Assembly: GCF_006152065.1 (NCBI RefSeq)
Contig: NZ_VDFW01000028.1
Coordinates: 1-64,000, forward strand
Direction of reading: 5' to 3'
Source of the DNA: Amycolatopsis alkalitolerans
GTDB taxonomy: Bacteria > Actinomycetota > Actinomycetes > Mycobacteriales > Pseudonocardiaceae
Length of the DNA stretch: 64,000 nucleotides
In this document: one piece after another, positions 8,406-16,337 of the stretch
Layout of the letters: each line of letters starts with the position of its first letter
How positions within the stretch are numbered: the stretch's first letter is position 1
Notes under the pieces: model-generated
What the model saw: the letters and a program-made list of their open reading frames with translations, nothing else
What the model was told of the DNA's origin: nothing
Database searches by the model: none
Translations under genes and position numbers: made by a program

Positions 8406-9971
8406 ATGAATTTGGCGAATCAGGCCCAGCGACTCCTCGCCGGGATGGCAACGGATTCCTTCGGGGATTTCTCCGCATCACTCTACGAAACGGGCCGGGT
8501 GGCCGCGCTGGCGCCCCTCCTGCAGGGCCACGAAGGCAGAATTCGCTTCCTCCTCCACGAACAGGGAAGTGACGGAAGCTGGGGCGGGCCCGGGGAGTAT
8601 GCCCTGCTACCGACGCTGTCGGCGACCGAAGCCCTGTTCACCGAGCTGTCCCGGACGGCGGACACGCGGGTGGGCACGGCCGTACACCGAGGACTGGAGG
8701 CGCTGTTCGCGAAGCTTGGCGGCGAAGTGTCGCTGCCGGACACCGTGGCGATCGAGCTCCTCGTGCCGTGGCTGGTGTCCGCGCTCAACACCCACCTCGC
8801 CGCACTCGAGACGAAACCGTTGCCAGGATTGGAGATCTGGCGTGACGGCAAGCGGCTACCCTGCCCCGGCGGCACCTATCCCGAACTCCTGGTGCACCTG
8901 CGTGAGGCGGTCGAACACGGTGCGGTGCTGCCCGAAAAGCTCTGGCACTCGCTGGAAATGCTCGGTCCTCTCGCGCAGGGCGCTTCCTTCGTGCGAGCGG
9001 GCCGGTTCGGCGTCGGTTGCTCCCCCGCCGCGACCGCGGCCTGGTTCGGAACCGGGGCGCGGCGAGGGAATCCGCATCCGGGCGTGCGGTACCTGGAACA
9101 GGTTCAGGCTCGTCACGGCGGTCCGGTTCCGGTCGCCGCGCCGCTGGACGTGTTCGAACGCGCGTGGGTGCTCACCACGTTCACCGACGTCGGCCTGCCC
9201 GTGGCGGTCCCGTTCGAGCTCGTCGAAGGTCTGCGGTCGGCCTTCGGGGAGTCCGGGGTGGCCGGTGGCGCGGGTCTGCCGCCCGACGCCGACGACACGT
9301 CGACCGCGCTGCACGCGCTGGCGAACCTCGGCATGCCGTATCCCCTGGATTCCCTGTGGGAGTACCAGGTGGACGAGCACTTCAGCACCTTCCCGGAGGA
9401 GCGCACGCCTTCGGTGACGACCAACGCGCACGTCCTGCAGGCGCTCGCGGCGTACCCGCGCGGTGATCGCCGCACGGCCGACACGATGCTGGGGCTCACG
9501 GAATGGTTGTGCGGCCAGCAGCACGCCGACGGCAGCTGGACCGACAAATGGCATGCCTCGCCGTACTACGCCACTGCGACCTGCGTCGTCGCGCTCGCCG
9601 GCTGCGGTGAAAGCACGGCGGCGGAACGCAAGGCGGTGCGCTGGGTGCTCGAGACCCAGCATGCCAACGGTGCCTGGGGCTTCTGGGACGGTACGACGGA
9701 GGAAACCGCCTTCGCCGTGCAGATCCTGTTGCGCGCCAAAGGCATCCGTCCGGACGCTGCGATCGAGCAGGCGGCGGCCCGGGGCTGCTCGTACCTGCTC
9801 GAAGCCGGTGACGCACCCTCCCCGCCGCTGTGGCACGACAAGGACCTGTACACCCCGGGCCGCATCGTGCGCGCCGAGACCATCGCCGCGTTGCACGTCG
9901 CCGGGACCAATCCGCGCGTCGCCGCCCGTCTCGCCCGGTCACACGCCGAACGCGCGGGGCGGACGGCGTGA
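8406..9971 (+). CDS. Class II terpene (diterpene-type) cyclase
   Basis: A 521-residue beta-gamma-fold protein of the squalene-hopene/prenyltransferase type. The protonating motif DxDD is present as DADD at 294-297 (PPDADDTSTALHAL). QW-type repeats occur near 53-60 (QGSDGSWG), 371-378 (QHADGSW) and 418-424 (QHANGAW). Length and motif match bacterial class II diterpene cyclases (copalyl or halimadienyl diphosphate synthases) and drimenyl diphosphate synthases, rather than the longer hopene cyclases. It should cyclise GGPP or FPP by protonation and keep the diphosphate. The ATG at 8406 follows a GGGGGGT ribosome site by about five bases. Its stop overlaps the P450 start by one base (TGATG), so the two are coupled. 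No GGPP synthase is nearby. Confidence 0.88.
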   Translation: MNLANQAQRLLAGMATDSFGDFSASLYETGRVAALAPLLQGHEGRIRFLLHEQGSDGSWGGPGEYALLPTLSATEALFTELSRTADTRVGTAVHRGLEALFAKLGGEVSLPDTVAIELLVPWLVSALNTHLAALETKPLPGLEIWRDGKRLPCPGGTYPELLVHLREAVEHGAVLPEKLWHSLEMLGPLAQGASFVRAGRFGVGCSPAATAAWFGTGARRGNPHPGVRYLEQVQARHGGPVPVAAPLDVFERAWVLTTFTDVGLPVAVPFELVEGLRSAFGESGVAGGAGLPPDADDTSTALHALANLGMPYPLDSLWEYQVDEHFSTFPEERTPSVTTNAHVLQALAAYPRGDRRTADTMLGLTEWLCGQQHADGSWTDKWHASPYYATATCVVALAGCGESTAAERKAVRWVLETQHANGAWGFWDGTTEETAFAVQILLRAKGIRPDAAIEQAAARGCSYLLEAGDAPSPPLWHDKDLYTPGRIVRAETIAALHVAGTNPRVAARLARSHAERAGRTA

Positions 9972-11215
9972 TGAACCGGACGGAATTCGAACTCGCCTTC
10001 CGCACGCTGCCCTTCCTCGACGCGCATGCCGACCTGCCGGCAGGAGTGCTGCGGCAGAGCGCGGAGCCGCAGCAGCGGTACCTCGTGTGGGCGCCGGAAG
10101 CCGTCGCCGAACTCTTCCACGCCGATCAGCACCTCGGACATCCCGGCAGCCGGTCGTTCCGTCCCCTGCTGGGTCCGCGTTCCCTGCTGTGGCAGGAAGG
10201 ATCGCGTCACGCGCAGTACCGCCGCGTGCTCGGCGCACCGCTGCGCGGCCGGAACCTGCGGGCCTACCACGGCACGATCGCGGAGACGGTGGGCACGGCG
10301 ATCGACCAGTTGCGGCCGGGCGACGAACTCCGGATCGCCGACTGGACCCGGCAAGTCGCGCTGCGCGTGATGGCCTCGATCGTGTTCGGGCGCGCGCAAA
10401 GCGACTTGCTGGCGCCGTTCGCCCATTGGATGGACCGGGCGCTCGGTTCGCGCTACCGCACGCTCGCCTACCGCTACCTCCGCAGCCGACTTCCATTGCT
10501 GGACAATGAAGTCGCGGATCGGTTTGTCCACAGTGCACGGACAGCGGCCCGCGAGGACCCCACGACACTCGCGGGGCGGCTGCTGGCCCCAGGCGGTCCG
10601 TTCGCCGACATCGACGACGGCGAACTGCGGGACCAGCTCGTCTCGCTACTGTTCGCAGGACACGAGACCACGGCGTCGACGGCGGCGTGGGCGCTGTTCT
10701 GGCTGGACCGCAACGAGTCCATACGTGACGGCCTCCGCGCCGAGCTCACCACCACGGGCGAAGACGGCTTCGACGCCGAACTCGTTCCGCTGCTGAACGC
10801 GGTGGTGCAGGAGACGCTGCGGATAACCCCTCCAGTTCCGGCTGCCGGAAACCGTGTGCTGCCAACGGGATGCCCGCACGCCGGTGGGGAACTTCCGGCC
10901 GGGACCGTGCTCACCCCGAGCATCTACCTCGCCCACCATCGCGCGGAGTCCTTTCCGGACCCGCACCGATTCGACCCGGACCGGTTCCTGCACGGCCGTG
11001 TTCCCGCGGACCGGTACTTCCCGTTCGGGGGCGGGATCCGGTACTGCCTGGGCAGCCAGCTCGGACAACTCGAGGTCCGCATGCTCGTGGCCGCGCTCCT
11101 GCGCCGCCGCGAAATTCGCTGCGTGAATCCGCGGGCGGGCGTCCCGCAATTGCGCGGGCACGCGATGGCGCCATCGCCGAAACTGCGAATGAAGGTGATG
11201 TCTTGCCGCGATTGA
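9971..11215 (+). CDS. Cytochrome P450
   Basis: A 414-residue soluble P450 with the I-helix AGHETT (229-234), the K-helix ETLR (281-284) and the heme-binding FGGGIRYCLG with Cys359 as thiolate ligand. Bacterial P450s of this size take electrons from ferredoxin, but no ferredoxin gene is adjacent. The start codon overlaps the cyclase stop (TGATG), and the last 13 bases overlap the UbiA gene. It is therefore almost certainly part of the same transcript and likely to oxidise the terpene skeleton made by its neighbours. The oxidation position is unknown. Confidence 0.95.
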   Translation: MNRTEFELAFRTLPFLDAHADLPAGVLRQSAEPQQRYLVWAPEAVAELFHADQHLGHPGSRSFRPLLGPRSLLWQEGSRHAQYRRVLGAPLRGRNLRAYHGTIAETVGTAIDQLRPGDELRIADWTRQVALRVMASIVFGRAQSDLLAPFAHWMDRALGSRYRTLAYRYLRSRLPLLDNEVADRFVHSARTAAREDPTTLAGRLLAPGGPFADIDDGELRDQLVSLLFAGHETTASTAAWALFWLDRNESIRDGLRAELTTTGEDGFDAELVPLLNAVVQETLRITPPVPAAGNRVLPTGCPHAGGELPAGTVLTPSIYLAHHRAESFPDPHRFDPDRFLHGRVPADRYFPFGGGIRYCLGSQLGQLEVRMLVAALLRRREIRCVNPRAGVPQLRGHAMAPSPKLRMKVMSCRD

Positions 11216-12117
11216 CCACGCGATCGACATGGCAGGATTTCGCCGTCGTACACCGTTTGCAGTTTCCGTTGCCCATCAATTACCTGTGCTACTCCATTTG
11301 GGGGTGCCTGTTTGCCGACCCCGATCCGCGCCGGTTACTCGATGCACCCGCCCTCCTGGCGATCGCCGCCGCGCTTCTGCTCATCGTGGCCCCGCTCGCG
11401 CTGAATGTCGCCGTCGACATGGCGACCGACGAGGCGCACGCGGACAAGCGATACCTCGCCGGCGCGGCCGGGCGATTCGGCAGTGCACGCGCGTTGCGCT
11501 GGGCCGGCGCCGAGATGGTCGCCGCTGTGGTCGCGGTCCTCGCGATCGGGATCGGCTGGGGACGGTGGTGGCCGCTCACGGTGGCCGAGGCGATCATCAT
11601 CGCGCAGCTGATGTACAACCTCGAGCCCGCGCGCCTCAAACGGCACGGGCTGGTGGGTTCGGCCGCCTTCGGGGCCGCCTCGGTCGGGCTGCCCTGCCTG
11701 CTCGGGTACACGGCCGTGACCTCCGCCGTCGCGACACCGATCTGGCCGATCGCCGCCGGGGTCGCCGTGCTGTCCACCGGGCGCACGGTGTGGTGGGCCA
11801 TACCGGACTACGACGCCGACACCGCGACCGGGGTCGGCACGCCGACGGTGCGCTACGGGCAGGCCCGCGCCTTGGTGCTCGCCTGCGCGATCCTGCTCGC
11901 CGGACTGCTGCTGACGGGCTGGGGACTGTGGTGGCGTTACGGGGTGTGGGGTCTGCTCGGCGTCGCGGCGCATGCCGCGTTCCTCGGGCTGGCGCTGGCA
12001 CAACTGCGGCCGACGCTGCGGGGAAGACCACCACGCGCGGGCCCCATGCTCAGGCGCACGCTACCGGTGGCCACGCTCGGCGAGGTCATGATCGCGGTGG
12101 TACCGCTTGTCGCCTAG
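11203..12117 (+). CDS. UbiA-fold prenyltransferase or UbiA-type terpene cyclase
   Basis: About 304 residues, with seven to nine hydrophobic segments. Both Mg-diphosphate motifs are kept: NVAVDMATD (68-76, NxxxDxxxD) and DYDAD (202-206, DxxxD). A YNLEPARLKRHG loop typical of the UbiA superfamily is also present. The family moves prenyl groups onto acceptors, but PtmT1 of platensimycin biosynthesis is a UbiA-fold ent-atiserene synthase acting after a class II cyclase. As no alpha-fold class I synthase is present here, this protein is the best candidate to ionise the cyclised diphosphate. The TTG start at 11203 is chosen for GAAGG five bases upstream; it overlaps the P450 gene by 13 bp. Confidence 0.85.
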   Translation: MPRLTTRSTWQDFAVVHRLQFPLPINYLCYSIWGCLFADPDPRRLLDAPALLAIAAALLLIVAPLALNVAVDMATDEAHADKRYLAGAAGRFGSARALRWAGAEMVAAVVAVLAIGIGWGRWWPLTVAEAIIIAQLMYNLEPARLKRHGLVGSAAFGAASVGLPCLLGYTAVTSAVATPIWPIAAGVAVLSTGRTVWWAIPDYDADTATGVGTPTVRYGQARALVLACAILLAGLLLTGWGLWWRYGVWGLLGVAAHAAFLGLALAQLRPTLRGRPPRAGPMLRRTLPVATLGEVMIAVVPLVA

Positions 12118-12935
12118 GCCTTGCGGCCGAGTCCGGCGTACATGTGCGCAAGCTCGGGGTTGCGGCCCAGCTCCTCCTCGGTGAGCGGATGCCACAGGAG
12201 CACCGGGACGACGCCGGGCTCGACCACCTCCGCGTCACCGAAGTACCGTTCGAGCTCGTCACGCTCCCGCAGGGTGACGACCGGTGGCTGCCCGAACATC
12301 CGGCTGAACATGTCGAGCCCTTCGCTCAGCTGCGAGTTCTCGCCACAGTGCGACATACCGAGGTAGCTGCCGCTGGGCAGCGCGGCCAGGTACGAGGCGA
12401 CGAGTCCGCCGGGATCGTCGGAGTCGGGCAGGTACAGCAGCGTCTCGATGGCGAGCAGTGCGACCGGTTCGGTGAAGTCGATGAGTGCGCGCGTGCGGGC
12501 GTCACCGAGCACCGCGTCCCGGTCGCGGACGTCGGCGTGCAGGTAGACCGCGTTGTCGTTATCGGAGAGGATGGCGCGCCCGTCGGCGACCACACCGGGA
12601 TCCAGGTCGACATACACGACACGGCATCCGGCGTTCAGCTCCTGCGCGACCTCGTGCACGTGACGCTGAGTCGGGATACCCGAACCGAGGTCGATGAACT
12701 GGCGGACGCCGTGTTCGACCAGGTAGCGGATCATCCGCCCGGTGAGCGCACGCGAGGCGCGGACGAGGTACGGGATGTGCGGTGCGCACAGCTCGATCCG
12801 CCCGGCGTACTCGACGTCGTCCGGGCCGTGGTTGTGACCCTCGAGCCAGCAGTCGTTGACGCGGGCGATGCTCGGGTATCTCGTCATGGTGCCATCAGCA
12901 CCGCCGCGGCCAGGTGCTTCGGTAGGCGAGGCCAC
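12114..12935 (-). CDS. SAM-dependent methyltransferase, DUF574 family
   Basis: A 273-residue member of the actinobacterial DUF574/S-adenosyl methyltransferase family. It begins with PSIARVNDCWLEGHNHGPDD, corresponding to the family's ARxYDYxLGGxxNF phrase. The SAM-binding glycine motif is QFIDLGSGIPT, followed by RVVYVDLDPGV. The substrate is unknown for nearly all members. It converges on the UbiA gene, and the two stop codons share the palindrome CTAG at 12114-12117. A role in tailoring the terpene is possible but not shown. The GTG at 12935 has GGAGG ten bases upstream; an ATG at 12887 is an alternative. Confidence 0.85.
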   Translation of the reverse strand: MASPTEAPGRGGADGTMTRYPSIARVNDCWLEGHNHGPDDVEYAGRIELCAPHIPYLVRASRALTGRMIRYLVEHGVRQFIDLGSGIPTQRHVHEVAQELNAGCRVVYVDLDPGVVADGRAILSDNDNAVYLHADVRDRDAVLGDARTRALIDFTEPVALLAIETLLYLPDSDDPGGLVASYLAALPSGSYLGMSHCGENSQLSEGLDMFSRMFGQPPVVTLRERDELERYFGDAEVVEPGVVPVLLWHPLTEEELGRNPELAHMYAGLGRKA

Positions 12936-12963
12936 TTCCGGTACGCCTCCTCCAGGTGCTCTC

Positions 12964-12998
12964 CACCTATCGGTGACTGATCTTCAGTCACCGAGGTG
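12964..12998 (-). terminator. Strong hairpin between metH-type and DUF574 genes
   Basis: TCGGTGACTG (12970-12979) and CAGTCACCGA (12985-12994) form a perfect 10-bp stem with a five-base loop. Outer CACC/GGTG arms extend it past a two-base bulge. It lies 56 bases past the homocysteine methyltransferase stop and 29 bases before the DUF574 start, both on the minus strand. It therefore fits an intrinsic terminator without a U-tract, or alternatively an operator for the methyltransferase gene. Confidence 0.6.
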
Positions 12999-13049
12999 AG
13001 CGATTCTACTGCGATATGCCGCGGTGTGGAGCGTTGCGTACCTCGGACT

Positions 13050-13967
13050 TCACTTACCGACCGATTGAGCGAAAGAATCCGCCGGACCGCCGGTACCACC
13101 TGACGGTCGGTGACCAGGAGATTCACCCACCTGGGTGGCGGCCAGGGTGGCGATTGCCGCCGGCTCTACCCGGCAGCAGCCGCCAGCCAGGTCAGCCCCC
13201 GCAACCCGATCGGGGCTGAATCTCGCCCGGCCGGACCATCGGCGCGCCCGGGCGTCCCACTCTTCGCCACTGTTCGGGTACGCGATCACGGGCTTGCCGC
13301 TGACCTCCCGCGCCACCGTGACGGCCCGCGCGGCGTCGTCCGGGTCGCAGCAGTTGACGCCGACCGCGACCACCTCGTCCCGGCCCGCGGCGACCGCGAA
13401 CGCCTCCTCGATCGGCTGCCCGGCGCGGGTCCGGTCCCCCTCGATCGTGTAAGACAGCCAGGCCGGAAGCCCGAGGCCCTCGATCGCCGCGAGCATCGCG
13501 ACCGCCTCGTCGACGTCCGGCACCGTCTCCAGCGCCAGCACATCCGGCTCCGCTTCGGCGAGCGCCTCGGCTCGCGGCTGGTGGAACGCCGTCAGCCGGG
13601 CCACGCTCAGCCCGTACCGGCCGCGGTATTCCGAGCCGTCCGCGAGTGCCGCGCCGTACGGGCCGACCGACGCGGCGACCCAGCGCCGGCCACCGGTGAC
13701 GGCGCCCGCTTTCCTTGCCAGTTCGACACTTCTGCGCAACAGCGCCGCGGTCTGGCGGGCATCGAGCCCGCGCGCCGCGAACCCTTCGAAGCTCGCCTGG
13801 TAGCTCGCCGTGGTCGCGATCCGGGCTCCCGCGCGGAAGAACGCCTCGTGCGCGGCGACGATCGCCGCCGGATCGTCGGCGAGCAGCCGCGCCGACCACA
13901 GCGCGTCGGACAGGTCATGGCCACGGGCTTCGAGTTCCGTCGCCAGGCCACCGTCCAGAATGATCAC
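13050..13967 (-). CDS. mmuM: Homocysteine S-methyltransferase
   Basis: About 305 residues of a Pfam homocysteine methyltransferase. The zinc-thiolate cysteines are visible as GVNCCDP in the middle and GGCC near the C-terminus (ADLAGGCCRVEP). The N-terminus is the typical ILDGGLATELEARGHDL. Family members transfer a methyl group from S-methylmethionine or SAM to homocysteine, giving methionine. The GTG start overlaps the TetR stop as GTGA, so the gene is coupled to the regulator upstream. The order MarR, TetR, MmuM suggests one leftward operon. Why it sits beside the amide genes is unclear. Confidence 0.92.
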   Translation of the reverse strand: MIILDGGLATELEARGHDLSDALWSARLLADDPAAIVAAHEAFFRAGARIATTASYQASFEGFAARGLDARQTAALLRRSVELARKAGAVTGGRRWVAASVGPYGAALADGSEYRGRYGLSVARLTAFHQPRAEALAEAEPDVLALETVPDVDEAVAMLAAIEGLGLPAWLSYTIEGDRTRAGQPIEEAFAVAAGRDEVVAVGVNCCDPDDAARAVTVAREVSGKPVIAYPNSGEEWDARARRWSGRARFSPDRVAGADLAGGCCRVEPAAIATLAATQVGESPGHRPSGGTGGPADSFAQSVGK

Positions 13968-14623
13968 CGCGGGGCACCCTCGCGCAACAACGTCAGCTCG
14001 CGGAACCACACATCTGCCAGGATGTCCAGCATCAGCTCGCGATCGTGCTCGACGCCACGGACGAGCCAGTGGTAACACAGCCGTTCCAGCTGCAGCACCA
14101 GCAGCGTCGCGCGGGTCAGCCCGACCCGCTCGCCGGTACCCGGCCACTCCGCGAGGCGCACGGCTTCGGCGATCCAGTGGTAATGCCGGGCCGCGACGGC
14201 GGGATCCGCCCCCATCGCGTGATTGACCGCCTCGACTTCGACACGGTACTGCGCCCAGAATCCGAGCACCTGCTCGCCGAGCCAGGCGCGCATGTGTTCC
14301 CGGGTCAGTTCGGGAAATTCCGCGACCCGGTGGTACATCGCGGCACCGGCCGGGAGCGCGCGCTCGAACAGGCAGGCCGCGATGTCCGCCTTGTCGCGAA
14401 AGTGCGCGTAGAAGGTCGCGCGGCTGCCGTTGGCCGCTTCGACGATGTCCGCGACGGTCGCTCCGTGGTACCCGAGCCGCTCGAAAACCGTGCGGGCGCA
14501 AAGAAGATAGCGTTCATGTGCCTCGCGCCGCTGCTGCTCACGGAAGGCGTTGCGCACCGGCGCGGCGGTCGTCGCAGAACTCACGTGTCCCATGGTAATG
14601 CCGCCAAAACCCCGGCGCCGCAT
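13964..14623 (-). CDS. TetR family transcriptional regulator
   Basis: A 219-residue TetR regulator. Its helix-turn-helix (about residues 32-78) reads RTVFERLGYHGATVADIVEAA then RATFYAHFRDKADI. The C-terminal half is a typical helical ligand domain. It lies 24 bases after the MarR stop and overlaps the mmuM start by 4 bp, so it is probably co-transcribed with both. An in-frame ATG at 14593 would remove a ten-residue leader. The ligand is unknown. Confidence 0.9.
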   Translation of the reverse strand: MRRRGFGGITMGHVSSATTAAPVRNAFREQQRREAHERYLLCARTVFERLGYHGATVADIVEAANGSRATFYAHFRDKADIAACLFERALPAGAAMYHRVAEFPELTREHMRAWLGEQVLGFWAQYRVEVEAVNHAMGADPAVAARHYHWIAEAVRLAEWPGTGERVGLTRATLLVLQLERLCYHWLVRGVEHDRELMLDILADVWFRELTLLREGAPR

Positions 14624-14647
14624 GGAATCCGCAATGGACCGGTCAAC

Positions 14648-15082
14648 CTACCGCGCGGTGGTCCGGGGACGCTCGTCGAGGGAATCGCACAGGTCCGAGA
14701 GCTGGCCCGCGAGCGCACCGCTGCCGGCGAGCTCCGCCTCGTGCGCGGCGACCCGGCGCCGCAGCAGCAGGTAGCGATCCTGCCCGCGGGGCGTGAGGTA
14801 CGCGCGGACGCGGCGGCGGTCTTCGGCGTCCGCGCGGCGGTACACGAGATTGTCCGAAACCAGCCTGTCGACGAGCTTCGTCAGCGTCGGCGCGAGCAGC
14901 AGCGCGTACTCGGCCAGCTCGCTCATCGTGTGCCCCTCGGCATCCGAGAGGAGATCGAGCACACGCCATTCCTCGATCGACGCACCGTCCGGTTCCAGCG
15001 CCGCGCGCAGCCGCGCGGTGAGCCGGTGCTCCACCTGGCTGACCAGATGCGTGAGACTCCGAGGCGGTCGGTGAGGGCGCAT
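14648..15082 (-). CDS. MarR family regulator of the amide locus
   Basis: A 144-residue winged-helix protein with the MarR signatures EEWRVLDLLSDAEGHTMSEL, LLLAPTLTKLVDRLV and the wing RRADAEDRRRVRAYLTPRG. It is divergent from the AmiC-like sensor gene, 64 bases away. Mycobacterial acetamidase operons likewise pair a MarR-type repressor with an AmiC-like protein, so control of the permease and amidase genes is the likely role. The palindrome at 16238-16249 is the best candidate site. It heads the leftward MarR-TetR-mmuM operon. Confidence 0.9.
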   Translation of the reverse strand: MRPHRPPRSLTHLVSQVEHRLTARLRAALEPDGASIEEWRVLDLLSDAEGHTMSELAEYALLLAPTLTKLVDRLVSDNLVYRRADAEDRRRVRAYLTPRGQDRYLLLRRRVAAHEAELAGSGALAGQLSDLCDSLDERPRTTAR

Positions 15083-15146
15083 TGCCTGAAACTCCTCCTC
15101 GGTCTACGTTCGGTCCTTGCCCAGTTAACCAGCCCCGGAGGCGCCC

Positions 15147-16199
15147 GTGACCGGTACGGCGCTCGCGATCGGTCTCGTTTTCCCTCTGCACGGCCCCGGC
15201 GGCGTTTTCGGCCCCTCGTGCGAGTTGTGCGCGCAACTCGCGGTCGAGGAGATCAACGCCGCGGGCGGGCTGCTCGGCCGTGAGGTCCGGCTGGTGCCCG
15301 TGGACGGTGGCGCCCCGCCCGCCCGGGTGGCGGCCGAGGTCGGCAGGCTCATCGCGACCGGGGAGATCCAGGCCGTCACCGGCTGGCACACCTCGGCCGT
15401 CCGGCAGGCTCTCGTCCCCCGCGTGGCCGGGCGGGTGCCGTATGTCTACACCGCCTTGTACGAAGGCGGCGAGCGCACGCCTGGTGTGTTCGTCACCGGC
15501 GAGACCCCGTCCGCGCAACTGCTGCCCGGGATGAGCGTGCTGGCGCGAGAATACGGCGCGCGCCGGTGGTGCCTGGTCGGCAACGACTACGTCTGGCCGC
15601 GCCACACGGCGAAGTACGCGCGCGGCTACGCCCGCGTGCTCGGCTGCCGCATCGAGACGGAAGCCTACGTCCCGCTGGGCACCGAAGACTTCCGTCCCGT
15701 ACTGCGCATGATCGAGCGCGCGGCGCCCGACGCGGTGCTGATGCTGCTCGTCGGGGACGACGCCGTGCGGTTCAACCGTTCCTTCGCCGAGGCCGGGTTC
15801 GACCGGGACTGCCTGCGCCTGACCACGTTGATGGACGAGAACATGCTGCTGGCCACCGGCGCCGAGGGCACGCGCCGGCTGTATGCGACCTCCGGGTACT
15901 TCGAAACCCTTGCCACCGAGGAGAGCCTGGACTTCGCCGGCCGGTACGCGCGCCGGTACGGCGTCACCGCGCCGGCGGTCGGCAACCTCGGCGAGTCATG
16001 TTACGAGGGTGTAAGGCTGCTGGCCGCGCTGATCGAAGCGGCCTGTTCGGTCGAGACCGCAGCGATCGCCGGAGTCGCGGATTCCGTGTCGTACGAGGGA
16101 CCTCGCGGTCGCTTGCGCCTGGAAGGCGGGCACGTCGCGCAGCGGATCTACCTGGCCGAGGCCGACGCGATGGATTTCACCGTCGTCACACAGCTTTAA
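15147..16199 (+). CDS. AmiC-like cytoplasmic amide-binding protein
   Basis: A 350-residue periplasmic-binding-protein fold of the AmiC/urea-binding type. It starts GTALAIGLVFPLHGPGGVFG and has EINAAGGLLGREVRLV, GWHTSAVRQALVPRV and YVWPRHTAKYARGY. It has no signal peptide or lipobox, so it should act in the cytoplasm as a sensor rather than as a transporter component. In Pseudomonas, AmiC binds acetamide and controls amidase expression. Here it sits between the MarR repressor and the permease/amidase genes, which fits an inducer-sensing role. No AmiR-type antiterminator is seen. A ribosome site CGGAGG lies about six bases before the GTG at 15147. Confidence 0.87.
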   Translation: MTGTALAIGLVFPLHGPGGVFGPSCELCAQLAVEEINAAGGLLGREVRLVPVDGGAPPARVAAEVGRLIATGEIQAVTGWHTSAVRQALVPRVAGRVPYVYTALYEGGERTPGVFVTGETPSAQLLPGMSVLAREYGARRWCLVGNDYVWPRHTAKYARGYARVLGCRIETEAYVPLGTEDFRPVLRMIERAAPDAVLMLLVGDDAVRFNRSFAEAGFDRDCLRLTTLMDENMLLATGAEGTRRLYATSGYFETLATEESLDFAGRYARRYGVTAPAVGNLGESCYEGVRLLAALIEAACSVETAAIAGVADSVSYEGPRGRLRLEGGHVAQRIYLAEADAMDFTVVTQL

Positions 16200-16210
16200 C
16201 ACCGGTCGCG

Positions 16211-16249
16211 TTGACACTTCCCCGCGCGGTCACTTAATTTCCTAGGAAA
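16211..16249 (+). promoter_or_regulatory. TTGACA promoter overlapped by a TTTCCTAGGAAA operator
   Basis: TTGACA at 16211-16216 is a perfect -35 box. Eighteen bases later TAATTT (16235-16240) can serve as -10. The 12-bp perfect palindrome TTTCCTAGGAAA (16238-16249) overlaps the -10, as expected for a repressor site. It lies 88 bases before the NCS1 permease start, so permease, formamidase and amidase would be controlled together. The MarR gene upstream is the natural candidate repressor; this is inference. Confidence 0.65.
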
Positions 16250-16337
16250 GTACTTCGCATTCGGCCGATGCGCGCCCAACACCTCGCTCAACGACGAGCG
16301 GACACGGTTCCGTCCTCCCCGACCACGAGGTTTCCCG

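Noticed and set aside
12884-13126. 80-codon minus-strand frame spanning the hairpin before the DUF574 gene
   Set aside because: It runs through the strong hairpin and into both neighbouring genes in another frame, without any recognised domain.
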